Assembly: GCA_016215705.1 (NCBI GenBank)
Contig: JACRIR010000207.1
Span: 1 to 64,000 of the forward strand
Reading direction: 5' to 3'
Source of the DNA: Candidatus Poribacteria bacterium
GTDB taxonomy: Bacteria > Abyssobacteria > SURF-5
Length of the DNA: 64,000 nt
Shown here: positions 17,240-25,979 of the stretch, in pieces
Layout of the letters: each line of letters begins with the position of its first letter
How positions within the stretch are numbered: position 1 is the first letter of the stretch
Notes under the pieces: generated by a model
What the model was told of the DNA's origin: nothing
Database searches by the model: none
Seen by the model: the letters and a program-made list of their open reading frames with translations, nothing else
Made by a program: the position numbers and the translations under genes

Positions 17240-19144
17240 TTGGCCCAATACAAAGTCACCTTCTTGCCGGAAGGCAAGGCAGTGATAGCCACATCTGAAG
17301 ACACCCTGCTTGACGCGGCTCGCCTTGCGGGCGTTTACGTTTCCTCCTTGTGCGGCGGCGATATGATATGCGGCAAGTGCCGGGTGGTCGTCAAGGAAGG
17401 GCAGGTCTTCGAGGAACAGCACATGCTGCTTTCGCGCGAGGAGGTGCGAAGCGGCTATGCGCTTGCCTGCGCAAGCCACCCGCGAAGCGACGTGGTGGTC
17501 GAAATACCCATCGAGTCGCGGATGGAAGGCAAGCAAATCGTCGTTGATGAGGACGCGCAGCGTTTCAGCGGCCTGGCCAAGGTTGACCTGGCGAAATACG
17601 AATTCGAGCATGCGCCGCTCATCGAAAAAATATACCTGGAGATACCGCCGCCGTCGCTCGAAGACAGCCTGTCGGACTTGAGCAGGCTGTTCCGCGCGAT
17701 TCGAACGCACGTGGACGTCCCCATCATGCAGACGGGCCTCAAGAACATTCGCCGTCTGCCTCAAATACTGCGCCGGGGCGACTGGAACATCACGTGCACG
17801 CTCGGCCAGCGCGGGGGCACCGTCGAGGTAATCGAAATCGAGGAAGGAGACACCTCGAACAGGAATTATGGGGTGGCCATCGACGTCGGAACGACCACCG
17901 TCGTCGTTCACCTCATTGACCTGAAGGCATCCCGGATACTCGCGACTGACGCCACCTACAACTCTCAGATAACGTTCGGAGAGGACGTTATCACGAGGCT
18001 TATCTACGCGAAAGAGGAAGTGGGCGGACGCGAGCGCCTTCATGAAGCTATCATTGGCAACATCAATATGATGATTAATAATACAACCGCCGCCGCCGGA
18101 GTGAATCTGCAGCATGTCACTTGTGCTCTATGCGCCGGCAACACTACGATGATGCATTTCCTGCTCGACCTCGATTCCTCGAACATCAGGCGCGAGCCCT
18201 ACATTCCGGCAGCCACGAACGTGCCGCCGGTCAGGGCAGTCGAGGTGGGCATCCAGATCAATCCGCGCGGGTTGCTCTACGGCGTCCCCGGCGTCAGCAG
18301 CTACGTGGGTGGCGACATAACTTCGGGCGTTCTTGCTTCGGGCATTTACCGCGCGCCTGAACTCTCGATGCTTATCGATGTCGGCACGAACGGAGAGATC
18401 GTCATCGGCAACAACGAATGGCTCGTTTGCTGCTCGGCGTCCGCCGGACCGGCCTTCGAGGGCGGCGAAGTCAAGTTCGGGATGCGAGCGACCCACGGCG
18501 CGATCGAAAGAGTGAAAGTGCTCGAGGGCGGGGAACTTGTCGAGACAGTAGTCATCGCAAACGAGAAGCCTCGGGGTATCTGCGGTTCCGGTTTGATTGA
18601 CATAATATCGGAGCTCAGACACGTGGGAGTGATCGACAGAACCGCCAAGTTTGCCGAGCCCGGCTATTGCAGCCGGCTGAGACGCACCGACGACGGCATC
18701 GAGTTCGTGCTTGCATACGCCGATGATACAGCCATAGGCCGCGATATTGTGCTCACGCAGCCCGATATCGATAATCTCATCCGTTCGAAGGCTGCCGTCT
18801 TCGCGGGCGCGTCGGTCCTCATCAAGAGCGTGAATCTCAGGTTCAGCGATTTGGAACGTGTTTATATAGCGGGCGGCTTCGGCAACTACCTCGATTTGCA
18901 CGGCGCGATCGCCATAGGACTTCTGCCTGATGTGCCGCTCGAAAAAGTCAAGTTTATCGGGAACAGTTCCCTCAATGGGGCCAAGCTCGCGATCCTTTCG
19001 CGCGAGGCGTCTCTCGAACTCGAGAACATCGCGCAAAAGATGACCTATATTGACCTGAGCAGTAACCTTAAATTCATGGAGGAATACAGCTCGGCGATGT
19101 TCCTGCCGCATACGAACTTGGAGTTGTTTCCGTCAGTGACGTAG
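17240..19144 (+). CDS. RACo-type reductive activator of the corrinoid protein (ASKHA ATPase, DUF4445)
   Basis: 634 residues. An N-terminal [2Fe-2S] ferredoxin domain has C38, C44, C47 and C77 (SLCGGDMICGKC and ALACASHP). A linker is followed by an ASKHA-fold ATP-binding region with VAIDVGTTTVVVHL, MLIDVGTNGEIVIG and YIAGGFGNYLD. RACo proteins use ATP to re-reduce the inactive Co(II) form of the corrinoid protein to Co(I). The position between acsC and acsD supports this. It starts at TTG, four bases after the acsC stop, with a weak ribosome site, so translational coupling is likely. Confidence 0.92.
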   Translation: MAQYKVTFLPEGKAVIATSEDTLLDAARLAGVYVSSLCGGDMICGKCRVVVKEGQVFEEQHMLLSREEVRSGYALACASHPRSDVVVEIPIESRMEGKQIVVDEDAQRFSGLAKVDLAKYEFEHAPLIEKIYLEIPPPSLEDSLSDLSRLFRAIRTHVDVPIMQTGLKNIRRLPQILRRGDWNITCTLGQRGGTVEVIEIEEGDTSNRNYGVAIDVGTTTVVVHLIDLKASRILATDATYNSQITFGEDVITRLIYAKEEVGGRERLHEAIIGNINMMINNTTAAAGVNLQHVTCALCAGNTTMMHFLLDLDSSNIRREPYIPAATNVPPVRAVEVGIQINPRGLLYGVPGVSSYVGGDITSGVLASGIYRAPELSMLIDVGTNGEIVIGNNEWLVCCSASAGPAFEGGEVKFGMRATHGAIERVKVLEGGELVETVVIANEKPRGICGSGLIDIISELRHVGVIDRTAKFAEPGYCSRLRRTDDGIEFVLAYADDTAIGRDIVLTQPDIDNLIRSKAAVFAGASVLIKSVNLRFSDLERVYIAGGFGNYLDLHGAIAIGLLPDVPLEKVKFIGNSSLNGAKLAILSREASLELENIAQKMTYIDLSSNLKFMEEYSSAMFLPHTNLELFPSVT

Positions 19145-19359
19145 GAGCACGCAACCCCTCTGTGCGGGTTTAATTGTGGAAGAAACGAAAGAAGCGAGAA
19201 CGACCACGTTTGTAGGGGAAGAAGAACACCCGCGTTTGTAGGGGCGACCCGGTGGGTCGCCCGCACAAAATGAGATCGTGAACCGTAGACCGTGAACCGT
19301 CTTTCTTACGGGAGAATAATCAGCGTCTTGCATATGACCAATGAGAAACGGAGGAGCTT
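19145..19359. repeat. Repeat-rich gap before acsD
   Basis: Contains a GTAGGGGCG-type hairpin (GGGCGACCC-GGT-GGGTCGCCC at about 19239-19260) and the first cluster of AACCGTA-like heptamers (19277-19300), followed by TTTCTTACGGGAG. No gene was seen. Confidence 0.7.
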
Positions 19360-20313
19360 ATGGAAAGCGTAGTCGAAAAGTGGACCACTAAGGTGAACAC
19401 AATCACGCTTGGCGCCACCAAACAAATGGGAGGCACTCGGGAAAAAACCGTCACCGTGGGCGGTAGCAGCACTTTGCCATACCTCAATTTTGAGGGCGCA
19501 TGGCCGAATCCGCCGGCTATCGCTATCGAGATGTGGGACAGGGAGCCCGACGGCTGGCCCGAGCCTCTCGCGGACGCCTATGCCGATGTCTGGAAAGACC
19601 CGGCGAAGTGGGCAAAGCGGGCCGTAGAGTACGGCGCCGAAATGTTATGCGTTACACTCAAAGGCACGCATCCGGACTTTGGCAACCGCTCACCCGATGA
19701 GGCGGCGGGAGTGGTGAAGGATGTCCTGAAGGCCGTCGGCGTTCCGCTTATCATATGGGGCTCCGGCGACTTCAACAAGGATAACGACGTGATGCCGCGC
19801 GTCAGCGAAGCGGCCAAAGGCGAGAACTGCCTTCTCGGGACCGCAGTCGAAAAGAATTACAAAACCCTGACTGCGTCCTGCCTTGCCGATGGCCACAAGA
19901 TCATCGGTGAGTCGCCGCTCGACATCAACATCGCGAAACAGGTGAACATACTGATCTCCGAAATGGGCTTCAAACTCGAGGATATAGTGATCTTCCCCGC
20001 GACCGGCGCGCTCGGATACGGAATGGAATACAGCTACTCGATCATGGAGCGCGGACGCACAGCCGGACTCTCCGGCGACAGAATGCTCGCCCAGCCCGTC
20101 ATCTGCACCGTCGGGCAAGAGAGCTGGCGCGTGAAAGAAGCAAGGGGCTCCGAGAAAGATTTCCCGACGTGGGGCGATCTGAAGAAAAGAGGTCCGCTTT
20201 GGGAAGCGACCTGCGCGGCCACTCTTATGCAGGCTGGTGGCGAGATAGTGGTTATGCGCCACCCCGACGCAGTCAAGAGCTTCAAGAGCCTTCTAAGGGA
20301 ATTCACTGCGTAG
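19360..20313 (+). CDS. acsD: Corrinoid/iron-sulfur protein small subunit
   Basis: 317 residues, normal for AcsD (CdhD family TIM barrel). It pairs with AcsC to hold the cobamide during methyl transfer. Recognised segments are TITLGATKQMGGTR, NFEGAWPNPPAIAIEMWD, LIIWGSGDFNKDNDVMPRV, ENCLLGTAVEKNYKT and IFPATGALGYGMEYSYSIME. GGAGGAG precedes the ATG. It is separated from the upstream activator gene by repeat DNA, but the gene order acsC-RACo-acsD-acsE is continuous. Confidence 0.96.
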   Translation: MESVVEKWTTKVNTITLGATKQMGGTREKTVTVGGSSTLPYLNFEGAWPNPPAIAIEMWDREPDGWPEPLADAYADVWKDPAKWAKRAVEYGAEMLCVTLKGTHPDFGNRSPDEAAGVVKDVLKAVGVPLIIWGSGDFNKDNDVMPRVSEAAKGENCLLGTAVEKNYKTLTASCLADGHKIIGESPLDINIAKQVNILISEMGFKLEDIVIFPATGALGYGMEYSYSIMERGRTAGLSGDRMLAQPVICTVGQESWRVKEARGSEKDFPTWGDLKKRGPLWEATCAATLMQAGGEIVVMRHPDAVKSFKSLLREFTA

Positions 20314-20470
20314 CAATCGGGGACCCGATATCGCGTCTCCAACAAACGAAAGAAGGGGCACGGCAATTGTTATCATTGCGAGAGGAGCGAAGCAATCTCT
20401 TTTCTTGGTTTGTTCCCTTTTCGCTTTTGACCTTTCGCCTTTCGCCTCTTTCTTGGGACTCTTTGACCCC

Positions 20471-20510
20471 GAACCATGAACCGTAAACTGTGGACTGTAA
20501 ACCGTAAACC
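20471..20510. repeat. AACCGTA-like heptamer cluster upstream of acsE
   Basis: GAACCATGAACCGTAAACTG and the adjoining TGGACTGTAAACCGTAAACC repeat a 7-base unit with small variations. A pyrimidine-rich stretch (CTTTCGCCTTTCGCCTC) precedes it and TAGGAGGAGG, the acsE ribosome site, follows directly. Confidence 0.8.
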
Positions 20511-20533
20511 CCTTTTCGTAGGAGGAGGAGAGA

Positions 20534-21340
20534 ATGTTTGTAATAGGCGAAAGACTCAATGGCATGTTCCTGGATGTTCGCAAGGGCATCCAAACCAAGG
20601 ACAAATCAATTATTCACAAGGTCGCGCTCGACCAGGTCAAAGCGGGCGCGAACGCGCTTGATATCAACGTCGGTCCAGCCTCCGACAAGCCGCTCGAGAC
20701 AATGGTCTGGCTCATCGAAACCGTCCAGGAAGTGACGAACATCACCCTGAGCATCGATACCCCGAAGTTCGACGTCATGAAGGCCGGACTGCAGGCATGC
20801 ACCAAAAACCCCATCCTCATGAACTCGACCAAGGGCGAAGAAGCAAAGCTCGACAAGTACATGCCGCTGGCAAAAGAATACAATGCGTCCATCATCGGCC
20901 TGTGCATCAATGAGAAGGGAATCCCGAAAGACGTGAACAGCCGCGTGGAGACTGCCGCCCTCATTGCCGCCAAAGCGATGGAGCACGGAGTCGAAATGGA
21001 TAGAGTCTATATCGACCCCATCGTGATGCCGGCCAACGTCGCGCAGGAACAGAGCAAGATCGTCCTCGAGTCCATGTCGCAGTTCCGGCTGCTCAGTGAT
21101 CCGCCGCCTCATATCGTCGTCGGCTTGAGCAACCTCGGACAAGGCGCGCGCGAGCGCGAGTTGCTTACCCGCACGTGGATCGTCATGGGCGTTTTCAACG
21201 GGCTCGACGCCGCCATCATGGACGCTGCCGACAAAGAGATGATGGATGCGTTTATCACGGCTGAATTGCTCATGAGCAAGGCGATCTACAGCGACTCGTA
21301 CATAAAGGCTTACCAGGCCAGCCATAACCACGTACAGTAA
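20534..21340 (+). CDS. acsE: Methyl-THF:corrinoid/iron-sulfur protein methyltransferase
   Basis: 268 residues, matching AcsE and the pterin-binding TIM-barrel family. It moves the methyl group from methyl-THF to the AcsCD cobamide. Features are FVIGERLNGMF, GANALDINVGPASDKP, ITLSIDTPKFDVMKAGL, NPILMNSTKGEE and GLSNLGQGARERELLTR. AGGAGGAGAG lies before the ATG. It is the last Wood-Ljungdahl gene of the block; formate dehydrogenase and the corrinoid biosynthesis genes are not in the window. Confidence 0.96.
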   Translation: MFVIGERLNGMFLDVRKGIQTKDKSIIHKVALDQVKAGANALDINVGPASDKPLETMVWLIETVQEVTNITLSIDTPKFDVMKAGLQACTKNPILMNSTKGEEAKLDKYMPLAKEYNASIIGLCINEKGIPKDVNSRVETAALIAAKAMEHGVEMDRVYIDPIVMPANVAQEQSKIVLESMSQFRLLSDPPPHIVVGLSNLGQGARERELLTRTWIVMGVFNGLDAAIMDAADKEMMDAFITAELLMSKAIYSDSYIKAYQASHNHVQ

Positions 21341-21698
21341 GGACTGGTTCCTGGTTTCTGGTTGAAAATCGTGGGAACCAACCAAGCCGGAGGTCATTCC
21401 CGCGAAAGCTGTCCCTCGACCTGATCGGAGACTGGGAATCCATGAATGCGGTCACGACATCTTTGTAGGGGCGCAGCGTGCTGCGCCCTTTGCTTCACAT
21501 GTTACGTAGGGGCGGTTCGCGAACCGTCCCTAATTCGGGGACACCATGCCGCATGGTGTCCCCGAATTAGGGAAAACAATCACCGCCTTCAGCGCCAAGC
21601 CGGATTCCTGCCTTCACGGGAATGACATGCGGTCTTGAACTCTTTTGGATTCAACCATAAACCATAAACCCTAAACCGAGTTCCTCAGGAGGATTCCT
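21341..21698. repeat. Repeat-filled gap between acsE and ndk
   Basis: No gene. It contains a TTCCCGCGAAAGC-type fragment (about 21397-21440), two GTAGGGGCG hairpins (GGGCGCAG-CGTG-CTGCGCCC at 21469-21488, which may terminate acsE transcripts, and GGGGCGGTTC-GC-GAACCGTCCC at about 21509-21530), a GGGGACAC palindrome (21530-21570) and an AACCATA-like heptamer cluster (21652-21678). Confidence 0.8.
21530..21570. repeat. GGGGACAC palindrome
   Basis: CTAATTCGGGGACACCATGC pairs with its complement across one central C. The conserved right flank GGGAAAACAATCACCGCCTT follows. Confidence 0.9.
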
Positions 21699-22121
21699 TT
21701 GACCCCAATCAGAATCGAAACCACACTTTCAATCGTGAAACCTGATGGCTTCAAGAAACGCCTTATCGGCAAGATTATCCAGAAGTACGAAGAATCCGGC
21801 CTCACCCTCGCGGCAATCCAGCGGTTCGATCTCACGCGCGCGAAGGCCGAAGGTTTTTATTCCGTCCACAAAGAACGACCCTTCTTCCCCTCGCTCATCG
21901 AGTTCATGACCTCCGGACCCGTTGTCGTCATGGCCTGGCGCGGCGAAGGCGCCATCGACAAAGTGCGCGAAATCAACGGCGCCACCGACCCCAAGAAGGC
22001 CGCCCCCGGCACAATCCGCGCTCTCTGGGGCGAAAGCATCCAGAACAACATCGTCCACGGCTCCGACGGCTCCGGCACCTCCAAATTCGAAGTCAGTTAC
22101 TTCTTCCCCGATTTGCGTTAA
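21699..22121 (+). CDS. ndk: Nucleoside diphosphate kinase
   Basis: 140 residues, normal size. It transfers the gamma phosphate between nucleoside triphosphates and diphosphates through a phosphohistidine. The catalytic His is in NIVHGSDG, and the family motifs TLSIVKPDG, KERPFFPSLIEFM and GATDPKKAAPGTIR are present. It starts at TTG 21699 with CAGGAGG nine bases upstream; no ATG alternative fits the family N-terminus. It is likely a monocistronic housekeeping gene unrelated to its neighbours. Confidence 0.96.
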   Translation: MTPIRIETTLSIVKPDGFKKRLIGKIIQKYEESGLTLAAIQRFDLTRAKAEGFYSVHKERPFFPSLIEFMTSGPVVVMAWRGEGAIDKVREINGATDPKKAAPGTIRALWGESIQNNIVHGSDGSGTSKFEVSYFFPDLR

Positions 22122-22489
22122 CCGAAAGTCAAGAATCTGGAAGCAAACCGGCGATGGCAAGTCCTTCATCCCACTCTCCCTGAAGGAAGAAGGAGCTTGC
22201 ATCCTACATACTGCCGGTCGAGTGTCCGCCGATCCTGATACCAGCTAAGTATCAGGCATGAGGAGTTACAACTCATGGCCATCGCGGATCGGCATTCTCC
22301 TTTTCATTGGCGGCCTCGCATGGCACATTATTTCCAGAGTCCTCGCATGGTGGCGCCACGGCTGATTTCCCTTTCGTCCATCCTGTCCATTCAGGCCATC
22401 TCGTTTTTCCAATTCGTGATGACTCTTCTTCTTTCTGTGGCCGAGTCCGATGCGTGGAAAAGCGCGCTGTCAAGGGTCTGTCAAGGGTC
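22122..22489. other. Gap between ndk and the GntR regulator
   Basis: I see no gene. Just before the promoter a short direct repeat is present (GGGTCTGTCAAGGGTCTTG, about 22475-22491). The remainder shows nothing I recognise. Confidence 0.5.
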
Positions 22490-22533
22490 TTGACATCTCG
22501 AGAATCTTATGATACAATCTGATGGTCAGACCA
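22490..22533 (+). promoter_or_regulatory. Promoter with FadR-type operator for the GntR regulator gene
   Basis: TTGACA (22490-22495) and TACAAT (22513-22518) have the ideal 17-base spacing. Starting four bases after the -10 box is TGGTCAGACCA (22523-22533), an exact match to TNGTNNNACNA, the half-site pattern known for the FadR subfamily of GntR regulators. Being at the transcription start, it would repress when bound. Confidence 0.75.
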
Positions 22534-22619
22534 TATGATCCCCAAACAAAGACTGCCCATGAATTCACGATTTGGAACTTGAGTGGCGTAGAAATGAATA
22601 CCGTGCAAGAGGTGAAGTG

Positions 22620-23390
22620 ATGGCAGACTCGATCCGTTCGAAGCCGCTGGACTCTGCAAGGCAAGACAGCATCATGCAGTTCCGTCCCATAGAGAAAACA
22701 ACCATTCCGGGGGAGATCATCGACCAGATAGTTTCCATGCTCTTGACCGGAAAGGTTAAACCAGGCGATAAACTCCCGCCCGAAAGAGAGTTATGCGAGT
22801 CGCTCAACGTGGGGCGCAGTTCAGTGCGCGAAGCTCTGAAGGCGTTGGAAACTCTCGGCATAATACGACGGGACATACAAGGGACGACCATATGCGCGCC
22901 TGAAGACAATCGCTATCCCGGCCTGTCGCTAGCGGCCGGCAATGCCTCTCTCGAACAGCTCTTCGAATCAGCCAGAATCGTGGGAATGGAGGCCGCCGGG
23001 CTGGCAGCGGAGCGCGCAAGCCGGGAGGACATCGAGAGAATATCGAAAAGCATGGGAGAATCAGAGGATATGCAGAAGGCTGCCGCCATTCACCTTTCTT
23101 TTCACCGAGCCATGGTACATGCCGCGAAGAATCCGCTATTATCACAAATGTACAATATGCTCACGGCGTTGGTAGCTCAATCTCGGCAACTGTCCGCCGC
23201 GGTTCAGAGTATGGGGGAAGATGAGCGGAAGACTTTTATAAGAGATATCTTCAGTGGTCACAGAAGGATTCTCCGTGCGGTTGAATCCCATGATCCCGCG
23301 GCCGCCAAGAAAGCGATGCGAGAGCATTTTGAATGCATGGAGTCCATGGCCCTGAAAAGTGAAAAGAGAGGAAAGCACGGTCAGCGGTGA
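22620..23390 (+). CDS. GntR-family regulator, FadR subfamily (FCD domain)
   Basis: 256 residues. The N-terminal winged helix (IIDQIVSMLLTGKVKPGDKLPPERELCESLNVGRSSVREALKALETLG region, residues about 30-80) is typical GntR, and the all-alpha FCD ligand domain fills the rest, with likely metal-binding His in HLSFHRAMV and SGHRRILRAV. Such regulators usually respond to acyl-CoA or small organic acids. I chose the ATG at 22620 after AAGAGGTG; an earlier in-frame start at 22572 would place extra residues with no family support. It lies just before the two flavoprotein-SCP2 modules, which it may control, and its own promoter carries a matching operator. Confidence 0.9.
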   Translation: MADSIRSKPLDSARQDSIMQFRPIEKTTIPGEIIDQIVSMLLTGKVKPGDKLPPERELCESLNVGRSSVREALKALETLGIIRRDIQGTTICAPEDNRYPGLSLAAGNASLEQLFESARIVGMEAAGLAAERASREDIERISKSMGESEDMQKAAAIHLSFHRAMVHAAKNPLLSQMYNMLTALVAQSRQLSAAVQSMGEDERKTFIRDIFSGHRRILRAVESHDPAAAKKAMREHFECMESMALKSEKRGKHGQR

Positions 23391-23415
23391 AGGTCTTAAG
23401 GAACCGGCGACTGTT

Positions 23416-23489
23416 CCCTTAATTCGGGGACACGATGGCGCATCGTGTCCCCGAATTAAGGGTGCGCATCGTGTCCCCGAACTTAGGGC
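23416..23489. repeat. GGGGACAC palindrome plus an extra half copy
   Basis: A full copy (CCCTTAATTCGGGGACACGATG and its inverse, 23416-23463) is followed by another half, GCGCATCGTGTCCCCGAACTTAGG, suggesting nested or partial duplication. The left flank is the inverse of the flank usually found to the right of the element. Confidence 0.85.
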
Positions 23490-23599
23490 TGTCTCTTCCC
23501 CAACTAACCGCGCGGCGGTGAGGTCGGTGTGCTGAGAATGAAGTGAGAACGACCCACAGTCAGCGGCAGAAAGAGCATTAGGCACGGAGGAAATAGTTT

Positions 23600-25192
23600 A
23601 TGGCTGACGCGAGCTTCGATGCTGTCATAATTGGCGCTGGTCACAATGGCCTGGCCCTCGGATGCTATCTCGCAAAGTGCGGATGGAGCGTCGGGATATT
23701 TGAAAAACGCCACGAAGAGGGCGGGGGGCTATGCACTGAGGAACTCACGCGCCCGGGCTTTCTGCACAACGTACACTCAAATTACCATACGCTTGTGGGT
23801 GTTTCCCCCGTGTACGAAGACCTGAATCTTTTCCAGCATGGCCTCAAATATGCCCATCCTCCAGTCCAGATGGGAAGCGTCTTCGAGGATGGCGCCGCGC
23901 TTACCATACATACCGACATGAACAAGACCTATGAGTCTATGGCGCGCTTTTCGCAGAAGGACGCTGACACATGGATGCGCCTTTACGAAGAAGTCAAGGG
24001 CTTCCTGGATTTGCTCGTAGGCGCCTTGATGTTCGCCCCGCCGATAAACCTGAACGAAATCACCAACGCGCTGACGGTTTGGGGTGTCGAAGATAAGTCT
24101 GAATTCCTGATGGCCCACCTGCGCAGTATGACCATAAACGACTTCTTGAACAAGCACTTCGAAAATGAGAGAATAAAGGCAATGCTCGCGTTTCACGCGG
24201 CGGTGTGCGCCTACAGCAACGACGTCGTCGGCCTTGCGGTTTCGTTCCCCCTCCTTGCAGGCAAAATCGACAACTGGCAGTGCTGCATAGGCGGTTCGCA
24301 CAAACTGGCGCATGCGTTGTGGTGGACGCTGCTTGCCGACGGCGGCGTGGTTTTCCCTGCTGCGCCAGTCGAGAGAATCCTGGTCCGGGATGGCCGCGCT
24401 GTCGGAGTCAAGCTGCTGGACGGCTCGCAGATACAGGCGCGCAAGCTAGTCGCAAGCAACGTTGACCTCGAGCAGACGTTCCTCAAGTTTCTTGAAGGAG
24501 AGATCAACGACTCGGGGTTCATCGGCAATGTCAAGAACTGTCGGCACAAGGATTGGTCTCTCTTCAGCGTGCATCTTGCGCTGAACGAGCCTCCCATGTA
24601 TTCTGCAGCCGAATTTGACCCCGATATCAACCAGGCTTGGGTGATGAACGTCGGCTACGAGTCGATTGCCGATCTGAACGACCACTTCAAGAGGGTTCGC
24701 CGGGGCGAGTTGGTCGATCCGAAACTCAACTGCGCCGTGAATTCGCTTTTTGATCCGACCGACGCGCCTCAGGGAAAATATACCGGCCTCATCAGACAGT
24801 TTGCCGCCTTCAAACTCAATGGAAGCGAGGAAGAGTGGGAGAGAGTGAAGGTTGAATATTCCAGGAGGTGCATCGAGAAATGGCGCGAATACGCCCCTAA
24901 CCTCGACGACAACGCCATCATAGAGTTCGCGCCGTACACGCCGAAAGACATTTCGGACAGGTTAGTGAGCATGGTCAAGGGCGACTGGATGCTGGGCGCC
25001 ATTGCGCCCGATAACCTGCTCTCTGAACGCCCATTCCCGGCGCTTTCTCAATACCGCACTCCCATTAAGGGATTATACATGTGCGGCTCGACCCAACATC
25101 CGCACGGGTATATCACTTTCGCTCCGGCATACAATGCGCTCCATGTAATAGCCGACGATTTCGGCATCGACAAATGGTGGAAACGGGTCTAG
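23600..25192 (+). CDS. Phytoene-desaturase-like FAD oxidoreductase, module 1
   Basis: 530 residues of the COG1233 type (carotenoid desaturases, isomerases and retinol saturase relatives). The N-terminal dinucleotide fold VIIGAGHNGLALGCYLAKCG and the family C-terminal flavin segment YMCGSTQHPHGYITFAPAYNA are clear. The substrate is unknown; members oxidise or saturate polyene or other lipid chains. It is followed five bases later by an SCP2-like gene. The same pair is repeated downstream (25980-28078) with only moderate similarity, so this is an old duplication. No carotenoid synthesis genes are nearby. I therefore do not assign phytoene as substrate. Confidence 0.85.
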   Translation: MADASFDAVIIGAGHNGLALGCYLAKCGWSVGIFEKRHEEGGGLCTEELTRPGFLHNVHSNYHTLVGVSPVYEDLNLFQHGLKYAHPPVQMGSVFEDGAALTIHTDMNKTYESMARFSQKDADTWMRLYEEVKGFLDLLVGALMFAPPINLNEITNALTVWGVEDKSEFLMAHLRSMTINDFLNKHFENERIKAMLAFHAAVCAYSNDVVGLAVSFPLLAGKIDNWQCCIGGSHKLAHALWWTLLADGGVVFPAAPVERILVRDGRAVGVKLLDGSQIQARKLVASNVDLEQTFLKFLEGEINDSGFIGNVKNCRHKDWSLFSVHLALNEPPMYSAAEFDPDINQAWVMNVGYESIADLNDHFKRVRRGELVDPKLNCAVNSLFDPTDAPQGKYTGLIRQFAAFKLNGSEEEWERVKVEYSRRCIEKWREYAPNLDDNAIIEFAPYTPKDISDRLVSMVKGDWMLGAIAPDNLLSERPFPALSQYRTPIKGLYMCGSTQHPHGYITFAPAYNALHVIADDFGIDKWWKRV

Positions 25193-25197
25193 CAGGC

Positions 25198-25701
25198 ATG
25201 CGATCCGACATGGTCAAAGTCACCATCGAACAAAGCGGCGAGCCAAGCGGGCTTGCCATGATAATGCAGCAATATTTCGAGCAGAACATCCGCGATTTTT
25301 CGTACAAAAGCCGGCAGGCCGGAAAAATCGACGGCAAAATGGCGTTTGAAGCCGTCGAGGGCGATGTCGGCGTAACACTGAGTTTCAAAGGCGAAAGAAT
25401 CGAGATAACCGACGGATGCGCCGATGACGCGGCAATGTTCGTCCGCGGTGGCATCTTTGACCTCACCGGGATTGCTACCGGCGGACCGGGAACTTTGGGA
25501 AAGGTACTGTCCGGCAAGGTGCAGGTCAGATCGGCATGGAAACATCCTCTTTTTGCGCTCAGAGTCGCCAGATTCATGCGTCTTCCAAAGGAGATGCAGA
25601 CTGGAAATGCGGCAACGATAAGGCTGACAGGATGGAAATTGGCTGCGGGCGCAGGCGCGGCGATCTTGCTGGGTTTGGCCGCATATTTTGCGATGAGATA
25701 A
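25198..25701 (+). CDS. SCP2-like lipid-carrier protein with C-terminal membrane anchor
   Basis: 167 residues. Most of the protein matches the sterol-carrier-protein-2 fold (alternating strands around VGVTLSFKGERIEITDGCADDAAMFVRG), which holds a hydrophobic ligand. The last about 20 residues (LAAGAGAAILLGLAAYFAMR) form one membrane helix, so the domain is probably tethered to the membrane. The start at ATG 25198, five bases after the flavoprotein stop, implies coupling; ATG 25210 is an alternative. Its likely job is presenting a lipid to the flavoprotein, inferred from the pairing. Confidence 0.75.
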   Translation: MRSDMVKVTIEQSGEPSGLAMIMQQYFEQNIRDFSYKSRQAGKIDGKMAFEAVEGDVGVTLSFKGERIEITDGCADDAAMFVRGGIFDLTGIATGGPGTLGKVLSGKVQVRSAWKHPLFALRVARFMRLPKEMQTGNAATIRLTGWKLAAGAGAAILLGLAAYFAMR

Positions 25702-25707
25702 CAGGCA

Positions 25708-25757
25708 TTAATTCGGGGATCCCGCCGTGGCGGGACCGCAAGGTGTCCCCGAATTAA
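25708..25757. repeat. GGGGACAC palindrome with altered centre
   Basis: Outer arms TTAATTCGGGG and CCCCGAATTAA fit the family. The left inner arm is ATCCCGCCGTGGCGGGAC, as in the copy at 4301-4353. The flank GGGAAACAGTTGCCGGTTTC follows. Confidence 0.85.
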
Positions 25758-25901
25758 GGGAAACAGTTGCCGGTTTCTTGCGAACGTCTTACTACGCCCC
25801 GGCGTCATTGATTGTGAAAGAAAGAGTGAGCACATTGAGGCCATTGCGAGCGAAGCGATGCAAACTTTCTTCTTCTTTAAGATTCTCCCTTTCGCCTCTT
25901 T

Positions 25902-25957
25902 CAACCCTGAACCATAAAATCTGAACCATAAACCATGAACCGTGAACCGTAAACCAT
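25902..25957. repeat. AACCGTA-like heptamer cluster, longest copy
   Basis: About eight variants of the 7-base unit (AACCATA, AACCATG, AACCGTG, AACCGTA) run from 25902 to 25957, after a CCTTTCGCCTCTTTC stretch. CTCGGAGGG, the ribosome site of the next gene, follows. Confidence 0.8.
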
Positions 25958-25979
25958 CTACTCGGAGGGAAGGTCAACA

